This document shows, one piece after another, positions 28,531-37,588 of a stretch of DNA of 64,000 nt. This DNA is from Tistrella mobilis KA081020-065 (lineage in GTDB: Bacteria > Pseudomonadota > Alphaproteobacteria > Tistrellales > Tistrellaceae): contig NC_017956.1 of the NCBI RefSeq assembly GCF_000264455.2, positions 2,091,501 to 2,155,500 of the forward strand, written 5' to 3'. The position numbers and the translations under genes are program-made. The notes beneath the pieces were generated by a model that was not told the origin of the DNA, made no database searches, and was given only the letters and a program-made list of their open reading frames with translations. How positions within the stretch are numbered: the stretch's first letter is position 1; each line of letters begins with the position of its first letter.

Positions 28531-30299
28531 CCGCCATCCGGCCCTTCCTGATCGTCCTCGTTCTTCTCGCTCTCACCGCCTGCGGCACCGCCGATCCGCG
28601 CGACCGGGCGCTGGGTCTGGAGCGCCGCGACTATCGGGCGATCGGAGGCACGCCTGCAGCGACACCGTCGCCGGATACAAGGCCGGCTCCGCCGCCGGTA
28701 CCGCCACAACTGCCACCGCTGGAAGGGGATGGTGAGCTGGACGATCCCGCGCCCGGTCCGGAAGCCCGGGCCATCCTGTCCCGCCCGGTCGACATCCGGG
28801 TCGCCGGCCAGATCCCGATCGCCGAGGTCGTGGAAGATCTGGCCCATCAGGCGGGTGTGGGTGTGGTGATCGATCCGACCCTTGCCGGCATGGTCCGGGT
28901 CAGCCTCTCGGGCGTGCCTCTCGGCAGCGCACTGACGGCGATCGGCCGTCAGGTGAACTTCGTCTACCGGATCGAGGGCGGAGTGCTTCTGGTCGAACGC
29001 GACCGGCCGGTGGTCCGCATCTACCGCATCGATCAGCCGGATATGGTGCGCCGGGTGGATGGCGGTGTCGCAGCCTCGTCGGAACTCGACACCGTCGGCA
29101 CCGGCAGTGGCGGCACGGCCGACCGCAACGGCTCGTCGATCGCCATCCGCAATCACACGGACGGCGCCTTCTGGAACGATGCCATACGCACATTGGCGGC
29201 CGCCCTTGGTATCCCCGGCGATGATGCCGCCCAGATCGCCGATCCGGCGGATGACCGCCGGCCCCGTTTGAGCGTGAACCCACGCACCGGCGTGATCGCC
29301 GTCTATGGCGATCGCCATGCCCAGGACGTCGTCCGCCGGGTGATTGCCGGCCTGCGTCGGACCACCGGACGACAGGTTCTGATCGAGGCCCGTGTCGTGG
29401 AGGTCGCACTCGACGAGGGCTACGAGGCCGGAATCGATTGGTCCGCGATCCTGTCGGGAGACGTCACCATCGCCGGCCGGTTCGGCGCACCGGCCGCGCG
29501 GATCGCAAACGGGGTCGACGATGTCCTGGGCATCCGGGTGAGCGGATCCGACATCGACGCCCTGGTGGGGCTGGCGGCGCGCTTTGGTGCGGTGCGCACG
29601 CTCTCCAGCCCGCGCCTCACCGTGCTCAACAACCAGACGGCGCTGCTCAAAGTCGCCGAGAACGCGGTCTACTTCACGCTGGATGTCGAGCGAGAGACCG
29701 ATGACGACACTGGCGACGTGACCCTGACGGTCAATTCGAAGCTGAACACCGTGCCCATCGGGCTGGTGCTGAGCGTGCAGCCGGCAATCGCGGCCGACGA
29801 GCGCTCGGTGGTCATGACCGTCCGGCCGACCATCACCCGCATCGCCCGGGAGGTCGCCGATCCGGGCGTCGCCATCGCCTCTCAGAACCAGGTGGAAAGC
29901 CTGGTGCCGGTGGTGGAGGTCCGCGAGCTGGACTCGGTCCTGCGCATCCGGTCGGGCGAGATCATGATCATGGGCGGGCTGATGGAAGAGCGCGCGCGCT
30001 TCGACGAAAGCGGCGCCCCGGTGCTGAAGGATCTGCCCTGGGTGGGGCGGCTGTTTCGCGCCGACACCGATGCCAGCCATACGGTGGAACTGGTGGTCTT
30101 CCTGCGCGCCACGATCCTGCCCGACGACACCGGCGGCACCATCGCCCCGGCCGATATCGACCTGTATCGCGGCTTCACCACCGATCCGCGGCCCCTGCCC
30201 TTCCCCGCGCCTTCCTCCTCCCCTGCAGTCACACCGCCGTCTGCACCGGCGGCGACACCCGGCCGTCCCGTCCCAGAAAGCGAAAGCGAGCCACAATGA
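28527..30299 (+). CDS. gspD: secretin (GspD/PilQ/MshL family), lipoprotein signal
   Basis: 590 aa outer-membrane channel subunit. The N-terminal MTAIRPFLIVLVLLALTAC has a lipobox (LTAC), so it is probably a self-piloting lipoprotein. Periplasmic N-domains follow, with an STN-like segment (IPIAEVVEDLAHQAGVGVVI). The secretin core runs from about 290 (RQVLIEARVVEVALDEGYEAG) to GLMEERARFDESGAPVLKDL and VVFLRATILP. Overall it is closest to the MshL/PilQ type. The C-terminal tail is a Pro/Ser/Ala-rich extension of about 45 residues. It overlaps genes on both sides by 4 bases, so it belongs to this operon and is the outer-membrane exit of the locus. Confidence 0.92.
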   Translation: MTAIRPFLIVLVLLALTACGTADPRDRALGLERRDYRAIGGTPAATPSPDTRPAPPPVPPQLPPLEGDGELDDPAPGPEARAILSRPVDIRVAGQIPIAEVVEDLAHQAGVGVVIDPTLAGMVRVSLSGVPLGSALTAIGRQVNFVYRIEGGVLLVERDRPVVRIYRIDQPDMVRRVDGGVAASSELDTVGTGSGGTADRNGSSIAIRNHTDGAFWNDAIRTLAAALGIPGDDAAQIADPADDRRPRLSVNPRTGVIAVYGDRHAQDVVRRVIAGLRRTTGRQVLIEARVVEVALDEGYEAGIDWSAILSGDVTIAGRFGAPAARIANGVDDVLGIRVSGSDIDALVGLAARFGAVRTLSSPRLTVLNNQTALLKVAENAVYFTLDVERETDDDTGDVTLTVNSKLNTVPIGLVLSVQPAIAADERSVVMTVRPTITRIAREVADPGVAIASQNQVESLVPVVEVRELDSVLRIRSGEIMIMGGLMEERARFDESGAPVLKDLPWVGRLFRADTDASHTVELVVFLRATILPDDTGGTIAPADIDLYRGFTTDPRPLPFPAPSSSPAVTPPSAPAATPGRPVPESESEPQ

Positions 30300-31051
30300 T
30301 GAGCATCCGAACCCGTTCCGCAGCCAGCCATCCCGACCCGAAACATTATGGCCCGACACATTCTGGCCCGAGACATTCTGGCCCGAGACATCCGGCCGCC
30401 GGGCCCGACATAACCGAAGACGATCGCGGCTTCACCCTGGTGGAGGTGGCCATTGCGCTTGTCGTCATCGCCCTGCTGGTCGGCACCGTTCTGCAGGCCC
30501 AGGGGATGGTCGGCAACAGCCGTGCCCAGGCCTTCGTGTCGGAGGTCGGCGCCATCCGCACCGCATTCGGTCAATTCCAGGAACGCTATGGCGCTCTGCC
30601 CGGCGACTACACCGATGCGGCAGCGCTTGCGAGCGGCGTCACAGCCGGCGACGGCAATGGCATACTTTCGGGCGACGGTGCCAGTCAGGAAAGCCTGAAT
30701 GCCTGGCGCCATCTGACCGCCGCCCAGTTCCTGACCAATCTTAAGATGCCGCCGGCCGGCACGTCGGCGCCGTCCACGCCGCTGGGTGGGCAGTATCAGC
30801 TGGTGTCGGCGACGGTCGGGGCAACGAGCGGGGTGTGGCTCAGGATCGGCAGCATGACCACCGGTTCAACCACAGGTAATTCAACGCCCCTGCTGACCGT
30901 CGATCAGGCGCGCCGGCTGGACATGGAACTGGATGACGGGCTGCCGGCCACCGGATCTGTGGTCACCAGCACGGCCGCCTGTCAGGTGACCGGCAGCAAT
31001 ATGTACAATCTGGCCGCAACCGATACCTGCCTCATTCAGGTGCTGATGTAG
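30296..31051 (+). CDS. type IV prepilin-like protein with a long repeat-bearing leader
   Basis: 251 aa. The pilin signature RGFTLVEVAIALVVIALLVG has G45 at -1 and E at +5; the mature part has GQFQERYGALPGDYTDAA, a motif common in type IV pilin-like proteins of the ERYGxLPGD group, and a C-terminal Cys pair that could form a D-loop. The 45-residue leader is far longer than the usual 6-25 residues and contains H-Y/S-G-P repeats encoded by a 15-bp tandem repeat. No later in-frame ATG or GTG precedes the cleavage site, so the long leader is real if the frame is correct. It overlaps the secretin stop and is a candidate main structural pilin. Confidence 0.86.
   Translation: MMSIRTRSAASHPDPKHYGPTHSGPRHSGPRHPAAGPDITEDDRGFTLVEVAIALVVIALLVGTVLQAQGMVGNSRAQAFVSEVGAIRTAFGQFQERYGALPGDYTDAAALASGVTAGDGNGILSGDGASQESLNAWRHLTAAQFLTNLKMPPAGTSAPSTPLGGQYQLVSATVGATSGVWLRIGSMTTGSTTGNSTPLLTVDQARRLDMELDDGLPATGSVVTSTAACQVTGSNMYNLAATDTCLIQVLM
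30344..30388 (+). repeat. three 15-bp tandem repeats in the prepilin leader
   Basis: Unit CATTCTGGCCCGAGA occurs exactly at 30359-30373 and 30374-30388, with a variant at 30344-30358 (CATTATGGCCCGACA). The repeat length is a multiple of three, so copy-number changes would keep the frame. Confidence 0.9.
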
Positions 31052-31299
31052 TGAGGTCGGTCCGGTTCTGTCCGCCGGTGGCAGCATTGGCGCGTGTGGC
31101 GGTATTGGGTACGGCCCTCTCGGCTCTGGCCCTGCCGCCACCACCCCCGGGAGATCCGCTGCCGCCAGAGCCGGGGCCACCTGTCCTGCGGGATCTGGTT
31201 CCGCGCATGGTCACCCCGGTCCGGGATGTCAGCCCGGCGATCCCGCCACCCAAAGCTCTCCATGTCCCGCGAGCCGTGTCGCGGGCAGATGAACTGTAA
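31051..31299 (+). CDS. small proline-rich exported protein candidate
   Basis: 82 aa from a GTG at 31051 that overlaps the prepilin stop by one base. The N-terminus (VAALARVAVLGTALSALALP) looks like a signal peptide and the rest is proline-rich with no recognised domain. The last 71 bases are antisense to the 3' end of the histidine kinase at 31229-34726. Operon continuity and the signal-like start support a gene; the lack of any family and the antisense overlap argue against it. Confidence 0.35.
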   Translation: MRSVRFCPPVAALARVAVLGTALSALALPPPPPGDPLPPEPGPPVLRDLVPRMVTPVRDVSPAIPPPKALHVPRAVSRADEL

Positions 31300-34200
31300 C
31301 GGTGGTTCCCAGGCCCGGCTGGCTGTCGAGCAGCAGCCGGCCGCCATGCAACTCGACGATCGCCTTGGACAGGGGGAGGCCGAGCCCGGTGCCTTCAAAA
31401 CGACGGCTCAAGGCACTCTCGATCTGACCGAACGGGGTCAAAACCTTGGGCAGATCCTCGGGGGCGATGCCGATGCCGGTGTCGGTCACGATGATGTCCA
31501 TGCCGCCATCCCTGCCCGGCACTGCCGCCAAGGTCACCCGGCCCCCCGGCTCGGTGAACTTGACCGCATTGGAGAGAAGATTGAGCAGCACCTGCTTCAT
31601 GCGCCGCTCATCGACCAGAATCGGCGGCAGGCCGGGCGGCAGCTCGGTCTCCAGGGTGATGCCGCCGGCATCGGCACGCGCCTGAACCATCCCCCGGGCA
31701 CGCGATGCCATGGCCCGCAGATCGACCGGCCGCTCGTCGAGATCCAGGCGGCCGGCTTCGATCTTCGACATGTCGAGGATATCGCTGATCACCGCCAACA
31801 AATGGCCGCCACTCTCGGTGATATCGTGGGCGTATTCCAGGTAGCGGGGGTTGCCGACCGGGCCCAGCGCCTCAAGCGCGATCATTTCGGAAAAGCCGAT
31901 CACCGCATTCAGCGGGGTGCGCAGCTCATGGCTCATATTGGCCAGGAACTCGCTTTTTGCACGGTTGGCCAGCTCGGCCGTCTCCTTGGCCTCCAGCAAG
32001 GCCGTCTCGGCGCGCCTGCGTTCTGCGCCCACCAGGGCAAGCGCGATCAGATCGGCCAGGGAGCCCACGAAATTGACCTCGTCCTGAGCCCAATGCCGGG
32101 GCGAGCCGAAATGCTCGCAGCACAGGATACCGACCACCCGGCCGTCGACCCGGACGGTGGCATCCATCAGGGCGCCCAGGTTGTCGCCATAGCGCGGCAG
32201 TGTCATCACCTCGGTCATGGCCGGATGGAAACGGGCATCCCCCACCACCAGCGCGCGTTCAGGCAGCAATGCCTCAAAATAGCGCGGCATTCCGGCCACC
32301 GAGATATGCCGTCCATCGGTCGGCAGATGACTGCCGGCACGCGCATCGAAATGATCGATGCACATGAAATCGGTCGGATCCGGAGCGTGCGTACCCGCCC
32401 GGGTCTGCATCGTATCCGCCAGCCAGACGGAAACCCGGCCGACATCGATGATCTCCGCCGCCGTTTCGCTCACCACCCGGATAACGCTGGCGGGGTCGCC
32501 GGTAAACAGGCCGCCGCCATGGGCGATCGCGGCAATGGCCCCGTTCTGGCGGCGCAGGCGGGTCTCGCGACTGCGCAGCGCATCCTCGGCCATGCGCCGA
32601 TCGGTGATATCGTGCACCACCACCAGCAGGGATGCTGCACCGCCATAGCGCAGGGCACAGGCGCTGAGCAGCCCCCAGAAGGCACGATCACCGGCCCGGA
32701 TCATCGGCGCTTCGATCCGATCCGCCGCGGCCCGGCCGGTCAATTCGGCCATGATCAGCGCCGCCGCCGCCGGATCTGCGAACAGCCGGTCGAAGATCAG
32801 CCCGCCTTCGGTCTGGCCGCCGACCAGATCGTCCAGCCCGAAGGCATCTACCGCGGCCCGATTGGCGAAAAGCAGACGCCGGCCGTCCTGCATCACGATC
32901 AGCATCGGCAGCGGCGCCGCCTCGGCAATTGCCCTGAACCGCTCCTCGCTTTCAGCCAGGGCGCGTTCACGCCGGCGGATATCGGTCGCATCGCGGGCGA
33001 CGACCACCAGCCCACCATCGGCCGTGGCGCGCTCGCTCAACTCCAGCAATCGGCCATCGGCCATGTGGGCATCGATCAGCGCATCGCTGCGATGATGGAC
33101 GATGTCGCCGTAACGGCGCATCGCCGCCTCGACCGAAAACAGCCTGTCGCCAGCATAGGCGCCCCGATCGACCGCGGCGCGCACCAGATCCTCGAGCAGG
33201 GTGCCGGGCACCAGCAGGTCCGCGACCACCTGAAACAGATCAACCATGCGACGGTTCACGATCACCAGCCTGAGGTCGCGATCATAGATCGCGATGCCCT
33301 CGCGCGTGCTGTCCAGGGCATCCAGCATCAGGCGATGTGCAGCCCAGGCTCGGGCTTCCGCCTCCATGCGATCGGTGATGTCGGTCGAGACACCGCGATG
33401 GCCGATTACCCGACCGCGCGCGTCCAGGATCGGCCGCCCCGCTTCTTCGATCACCCGGCGACGCCCGTGGGCATCCAGCAATTCATAGCGCAGGCCATCG
33501 AAGGCGACACCGGCCGCCATCTCGTCCAGGTGCCGTCGCCAGCGCCGCTCTTCGGCGCGCCGCCAGGCCATGGCCGGCAATTCGGCGCGGCGGGTGCCGA
33601 TCAGCCGGTCGGCCGGAATTCCCAGTCGATCCACGATCCGGCGGGAAACGTAGATGAACCGGCCGTCGGCATCGGTTTCCCAGATCCAGTCGCTGGCGAT
33701 GCCGGCGACATCACGAAAGCGCTGTTCCTGCTCGCTGAGCCGGCGGTTGCGGTCCGCAAGCAACCGCGCATTATGCGTCAGGCTCCCCACGGCCAGACGC
33801 GCCCGGGCGGCCGCACTCCAGACCAGTGCCGACATCAGCAGAAGCGCGATGACGACCAGCGGCAATGTGCTCTCCAGAAGCGCCCGACCGGGTTGATCGG
33901 GCCTCCAGGTGACCCAGGCGACGGGGGTACCATCCGGACCATCCAGTGCCAGGGCGGCATCCCCCTGCGGCATCGTCAGGGCCAGGGTCACGTCAGGCAG
34001 CCCCCCGATTATGTCATGCCCCAGAAAATTGCGATCCAGACGCTGAAAGATGACCAGCGCGTGACCGGGCTCCTCGGTTGGCTGAACCGTGCCCTCGGTT
34101 GCGAAAGGCGCGATGCGGGCGGCCACCGCAAAAACGATGCTGCCGTCGATCCTGATCGTCCGTTTCACAGACCGCGGCTCCTGCCCGCCTGTCGCCAGAG

Positions 34201-34726
34201 CGGTTTCGACCAGGGGTGCCAGCATCGACGGAAGGGTATCGATCTCGTCTGCAGAGAATCCTTCGCCGGCAGAAAGATAGACCGGTGGTCCGGAGGTTCC
34301 CATCACCAGACTGCCGTCGACGGCAAAGGTGCGGCGCAGATAGGCCCCGAAATTATCGTCGAGCCAGGCGTCGTCAAACGGAGGGCTCGTTGCGGCGACG
34401 GCCTCGTCCCACCAGGCGTAGTCGACCACGGTCCGTTCCAGGGTCGACATGCGGGCGTTCAGCAGATCGCGGATCAGGCGCTGCTGCTGGTTCAGTGCCG
34501 TCTGGTCCTGCACGCCGGCTGCGGTCACGACGATCGCGCCCACAAGAACCAGACCGATGGTCATCACCCCCAGGATCGGCCGGATCAGCCGGCCAAAGCT
34601 GACATCGGACGTATTGACAGCAGAATGCGGCAGCGATGCCGAGGCTCCGCCGTCATCATGATCTGCGTTTCCGGCCGCCACTGTCTGTGCGGATGGAGTC
34701 TTGTCCCGATGCCAGCCGATGCGCAC
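31229..34726 (-). CDS. CHASE4-PAS-GAF sensor histidine kinase
   Basis: 1165 aa from a GTG at 34726. Two membrane helices (about 45-70 and 290-312) bracket a periplasmic CHASE4 sensor domain with its hallmark DYAWWDEA. Three or more PAS domains follow (RDVAGIASDWIWETDADGRF; ALDSTREGIAIYDRD; FRAIAEAAPLPMLIVMQDG), then a GAF domain containing CCEHFGSPRHWAQDE, then the kinase with H933 (NMSHELRTPL), LLSNAVKFTEPGG and FEGTGLGLPLSKAIVE. There is no receiver domain and no regulator beside it. The open frame begins at 34936, but that ATG abuts a hairpin; the GTG at 34726 has AGAGGG about 10 bases upstream. It converges on the pilus-like operon. Confidence 0.88.
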   Translation of the reverse strand: MRIGWHRDKTPSAQTVAAGNADHDDGGASASLPHSAVNTSDVSFGRLIRPILGVMTIGLVLVGAIVVTAAGVQDQTALNQQQRLIRDLLNARMSTLERTVVDYAWWDEAVAATSPPFDDAWLDDNFGAYLRRTFAVDGSLVMGTSGPPVYLSAGEGFSADEIDTLPSMLAPLVETALATGGQEPRSVKRTIRIDGSIVFAVAARIAPFATEGTVQPTEEPGHALVIFQRLDRNFLGHDIIGGLPDVTLALTMPQGDAALALDGPDGTPVAWVTWRPDQPGRALLESTLPLVVIALLLMSALVWSAAARARLAVGSLTHNARLLADRNRRLSEQEQRFRDVAGIASDWIWETDADGRFIYVSRRIVDRLGIPADRLIGTRRAELPAMAWRRAEERRWRRHLDEMAAGVAFDGLRYELLDAHGRRRVIEEAGRPILDARGRVIGHRGVSTDITDRMEAEARAWAAHRLMLDALDSTREGIAIYDRDLRLVIVNRRMVDLFQVVADLLVPGTLLEDLVRAAVDRGAYAGDRLFSVEAAMRRYGDIVHHRSDALIDAHMADGRLLELSERATADGGLVVVARDATDIRRRERALAESEERFRAIAEAAPLPMLIVMQDGRRLLFANRAAVDAFGLDDLVGGQTEGGLIFDRLFADPAAAALIMAELTGRAAADRIEAPMIRAGDRAFWGLLSACALRYGGAASLLVVVHDITDRRMAEDALRSRETRLRRQNGAIAAIAHGGGLFTGDPASVIRVVSETAAEIIDVGRVSVWLADTMQTRAGTHAPDPTDFMCIDHFDARAGSHLPTDGRHISVAGMPRYFEALLPERALVVGDARFHPAMTEVMTLPRYGDNLGALMDATVRVDGRVVGILCCEHFGSPRHWAQDEVNFVGSLADLIALALVGAERRRAETALLEAKETAELANRAKSEFLANMSHELRTPLNAVIGFSEMIALEALGPVGNPRYLEYAHDITESGGHLLAVISDILDMSKIEAGRLDLDERPVDLRAMASRARGMVQARADAGGITLETELPPGLPPILVDERRMKQVLLNLLSNAVKFTEPGGRVTLAAVPGRDGGMDIIVTDTGIGIAPEDLPKVLTPFGQIESALSRRFEGTGLGLPLSKAIVELHGGRLLLDSQPGLGTTVTVHLPATRLAGHGELWVAGSPG

Positions 34727-34939
34727 CTGCGCGATGCCCTCTTGCGATCGAAGCCACTGGGCGATCGAGGCCGCTGGCGCGATCGGGGCCACAGTGCCCC
34801 TGCCGTCCTCGCCCGCCGGTCGTGATCTCCCGCACGACCGTGCTCCCCCATCCAGCCCGGGAAGTGTTGCAGGCCCCCCTGACGGACGCAAGGCAGAGGC
34901 TGGCATCGTGGCATTTTTCCAGACCACGTCCGACATGCA

Positions 34940-34974
34940 TCATCGCCCGGCCCCCGTCAGAGGCCGGGCGATGA
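34940..34974 (-). terminator. hairpin after the EF-G-like gene
   Basis: TCATCGCCCGGCC (34940-34952) pairs perfectly with GGCCGGGCGATGA (34962-34974). It lies between the EF-G-like stop and the kinase gene on the minus strand; no T-run follows. Confidence 0.55.
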
Positions 34975-35008
34975 CGGATGATGGCCAACGATCGGGCGGA
35001 TCGGGCGA

Positions 35009-37135
35009 TCAGGCAGCGTGGGTTCTGGCCAGCTTCTCCCCCAGCTTGCCCGGTACCTCCTGGAGCACGGCCTCACCGGCCTCGATCACCGCCAGACCTT
35101 GTGTCGCAGCCGCCAGATCGTCGATCAGCCGGGGCAGTTCGGCATCGGGCACCATCGCTTCCAGCCGGTCCCAACCCACGGGCTGGGCCACCGCTTCCAG
35201 GCCCAGGATCTGACCGCGGGCCGACTGAATGGCGGCATGCATGCGGGCGGTGGCACTGCCCGGTGCCGTCATCCGCACCGGCCTCACCGGTTCCAGCAGT
35301 ACCGGATCCGCCTCGCCCAGGGCCTCGGTCATCGCCATGCGGGCCGCGGTCCTGAAGGCCATGTCGGAACTGTCGACCGCGTGATGCAGGCCATCGGTCA
35401 GAGAAACCGCCAGATCGACCACCGGGAAGCCAAGCGGCCCGCTGACCATCGCGTCGCGCACGCCCGCCTCCACGGCGGGCACGAAATTGCGCGGCACGGA
35501 GCCGCCGACGGTCCGGTCCTCGAACCGGAAACCTTCGCCGCGGCCAAGGGGCGTGAGTTCCAGGGACACATCGGCGAACTGGCCATGGCCGCCGCTCTGG
35601 CGCTTGTGCCGCGCCCGGGCAGCCGCCGGCCGGCGCGGCGCCTCGCGGAAGGCGATACGGGGTGGCCGGGTCTCCACCTCGATGCCGAAGCGCAGCTTCA
35701 ACCGCTCCACCGCCAGGGCCAGATGACGGGCCCCCTGGCCGATCAGCACCGTTTCGGACATGTCGGGACGCGCATCGATCCGATAGGACGGATCCTCTTC
35801 CACCAGCCGCGCCAGGGCGGCCCCCAGCTTGGCCTCGTCGGCAGCCCTGGTCGCCGCCAGAACCAGGCCGGCCACCGGCATCGGCACCGATGCTCCTCCC
35901 TCGGCGATCACACCTTTGGCATCGACCGTCACGCCGACCGGCACGTTTTCAAGCCGGGGCAGCACCACCACCTCGCCCGCAACCGCCGCATCGGTTCGCC
36001 GGATCATGGCCGGGCCGTCGAACATGCCGATCTGGCCCAGACGCTGACCGGCGAAGTCATCCCCTTCGGCCAGCCGCCCCGACCACAGCCGCGCGATCCC
36101 GACCCGGCCCAGATGCGGCAGATGCAGCACCTTGAACAGCCGGGCCCGCATCCGGCCGTCGTCGTGACCGCGCAGGACCGCATCTTCCCCCTCGTCTCCG
36201 GCATCGACCGGGTCGAGCACGCCTTCGCGGCAGGCGGTGACGGCGACATCCGGCGTCTCGTGGCGCAGCGCCTTCATCAGCCGCCGGACCCCGAAGCCTT
36301 CAAGCGCATTGCCGAAGAACACCGGCACAATGGTCTCGCGGCCGAATTCCCGGCCGAGGTCGCGATAGATGGTCTTGCGGTCGGGATGGTTTTCCTCGAG
36401 CAGCTGTTCCAACAGGACATCGTCGAAATCGGCCAGCGTTTCGAGCATCACCTGGCGGGCTTCCTGCTCGCGGGCGCTGAGCGAGGCGGGCAGCCGTACC
36501 ACCTCCGATGCCGATCCGGGGCGATATCGATAGGCGCGTTCACTGGCCAGGTCGACATGGCCGACCACCCGCTCCTCGCCCGAGGCGCCGCGTTCTCGGA
36601 TCGGCACTTCGCGCAGCACCAGTGGCCGGCGGCTGGCGGATTGAAGGGCGTCGAGGATGGTGGCGACGCGCACGCTCAAAGTGTCCACCTTATTGATGAA
36701 CACCATGTGGGGAACGCGCATTTCCTCAAGCAGGGTGAAGATCGGCGCCAGCGCCTCGACCCGGGCGGGATCGGGGTCGCAGACCACCACCGCCACATCG
36801 GCGACGGTCAGACAATCGCGCATGTCCTGGCGGCAATCGGCGGCGCCGGGGCAGTCGAGCATCGTCCAGCGCTCGCCAAGATAGTCGATGCGGGCGGTGT
36901 TGAGGGTCAGCCCGCCCGAGATCTGGCCGCGTGCTTCGGGCCAGGCATCGCCCCGCGCAGTGCCGTCGGCCACACGGCCCAGCCGGCCGGTGGTGCCCGA
37001 GATCCACAGCATGGCCTCGAGCAGGCTGGTCTTACCGGTTCCATAAGGTCCGATAAGGACGGCGCACCGTGGCGCCGCCGGAACTCTGTCGGGCATGGCC
37101 CCCGCGGGCCTGCCCTCTGCCGTGTTGGTGGACAT
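35009..37135 (-). CDS. elongation factor G-like translational GTPase (EF-G paralogue)
   Basis: 708 aa with the five-domain EF-G plan. G1 is GPYGTGKTS, G3 is LDCPGAADC and G4 is FINKVD; domain IV is visible around KRQSGGHGQFADVSLELTP and domain V near DPVLLEPVRPVRM. Canonical EF-G has DTPGHVDF at G3; here the catalytic histidine position is alanine, which fits the alphaproteobacterial EF-G-like paralogues rather than FusA. The start at 37135 (GGGGAGGA 4 bases upstream) was chosen over 37189. Ribosomal proteins and tuf are absent nearby, so it is not the housekeeping fusA. Its cellular role is unknown; ribosome binding without normal hydrolysis is inference. Confidence 0.87.
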   Translation of the reverse strand: MSTNTAEGRPAGAMPDRVPAAPRCAVLIGPYGTGKTSLLEAMLWISGTTGRLGRVADGTARGDAWPEARGQISGGLTLNTARIDYLGERWTMLDCPGAADCRQDMRDCLTVADVAVVVCDPDPARVEALAPIFTLLEEMRVPHMVFINKVDTLSVRVATILDALQSASRRPLVLREVPIRERGASGEERVVGHVDLASERAYRYRPGSASEVVRLPASLSAREQEARQVMLETLADFDDVLLEQLLEENHPDRKTIYRDLGREFGRETIVPVFFGNALEGFGVRRLMKALRHETPDVAVTACREGVLDPVDAGDEGEDAVLRGHDDGRMRARLFKVLHLPHLGRVGIARLWSGRLAEGDDFAGQRLGQIGMFDGPAMIRRTDAAVAGEVVVLPRLENVPVGVTVDAKGVIAEGGASVPMPVAGLVLAATRAADEAKLGAALARLVEEDPSYRIDARPDMSETVLIGQGARHLALAVERLKLRFGIEVETRPPRIAFREAPRRPAAARARHKRQSGGHGQFADVSLELTPLGRGEGFRFEDRTVGGSVPRNFVPAVEAGVRDAMVSGPLGFPVVDLAVSLTDGLHHAVDSSDMAFRTAARMAMTEALGEADPVLLEPVRPVRMTAPGSATARMHAAIQSARGQILGLEAVAQPVGWDRLEAMVPDAELPRLIDDLAAATQGLAVIEAGEAVLQEVPGKLGEKLARTHAA

Positions 37136-37344
37136 GGCATCCTCCCCAGCATCCGGAATGGATGGAGATCGTCCGATGTCGGGTGTCACGGGCGCGGGCG
37201 GCAGCAGGACAAGTCGGCACAGAAGAGGCGCGCCGCGCGTCGGAGCGGATCGGACGATCCGTCCCTTCCTTGGCAGCGGAACCGTCGGCGGCGATGCAGG
37301 ATGCCCGCAGCGAAGGCGGCCCCGTCAGATCGCGGGCCGTTCCG

Positions 37345-37362
37345 TATCACCATCCGGTGATA
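37345..37362. promoter_or_regulatory. perfect 18-bp palindrome in the EF-G-like/imuA intergenic region
   Basis: TATCACC-ATCC-GGTGATA is a perfect 7-bp inverted repeat with a 4-base spacer, lying about 210 bases upstream of the EF-G-like start and 120 bases before the SOS promoter. It has the shape of a dimeric repressor site; the regulator is unknown. Confidence 0.4.
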
Positions 37363-37480
37363 TGACGGCCTCGTTACCCCCCGATGCTCGCGCGGCCGGC
37401 CGGTCGAGGCAAGCGAAACCGTTATCCGATGCCGATCTGTCGCAGCCATCGGCCGCAGCCACGGGATGTCTGCCCCCCGC

Positions 37481-37520
37481 TTGACTCCACCTGCGAGCCG
37501 GACTAGAACAAAAAGAGAAC
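37481..37520 (+). promoter_or_regulatory. SOS promoter with LexA box for imuA-imuB-dnaE2
   Basis: TTGACT (37481-37486), a 17-base spacer and TAGAAC (37504-37509) form a promoter. Overlapping the -10 is GAAC-N7-GAAC at 37506-37520, exactly the alphaproteobacterial LexA box. Bound LexA would block the promoter, so the cassette should be DNA-damage inducible. The first supported imuA start is about 430 bases downstream, an unusually long leader. Confidence 0.88.
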
Positions 37521-37588
37521 AAACGGACGCCCCCCGGTCCGCTGAAACGGCCCCGCAAGCCCGGCCCGCACAGGCCAGGCCTGCATCA

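Noticed and set aside
31094-34825. 1243-codon + strand frame opposite the CHASE4 kinase
   Set aside because: No recognisable domain; the minus strand gives clear CHASE4, PAS, GAF and kinase domains.
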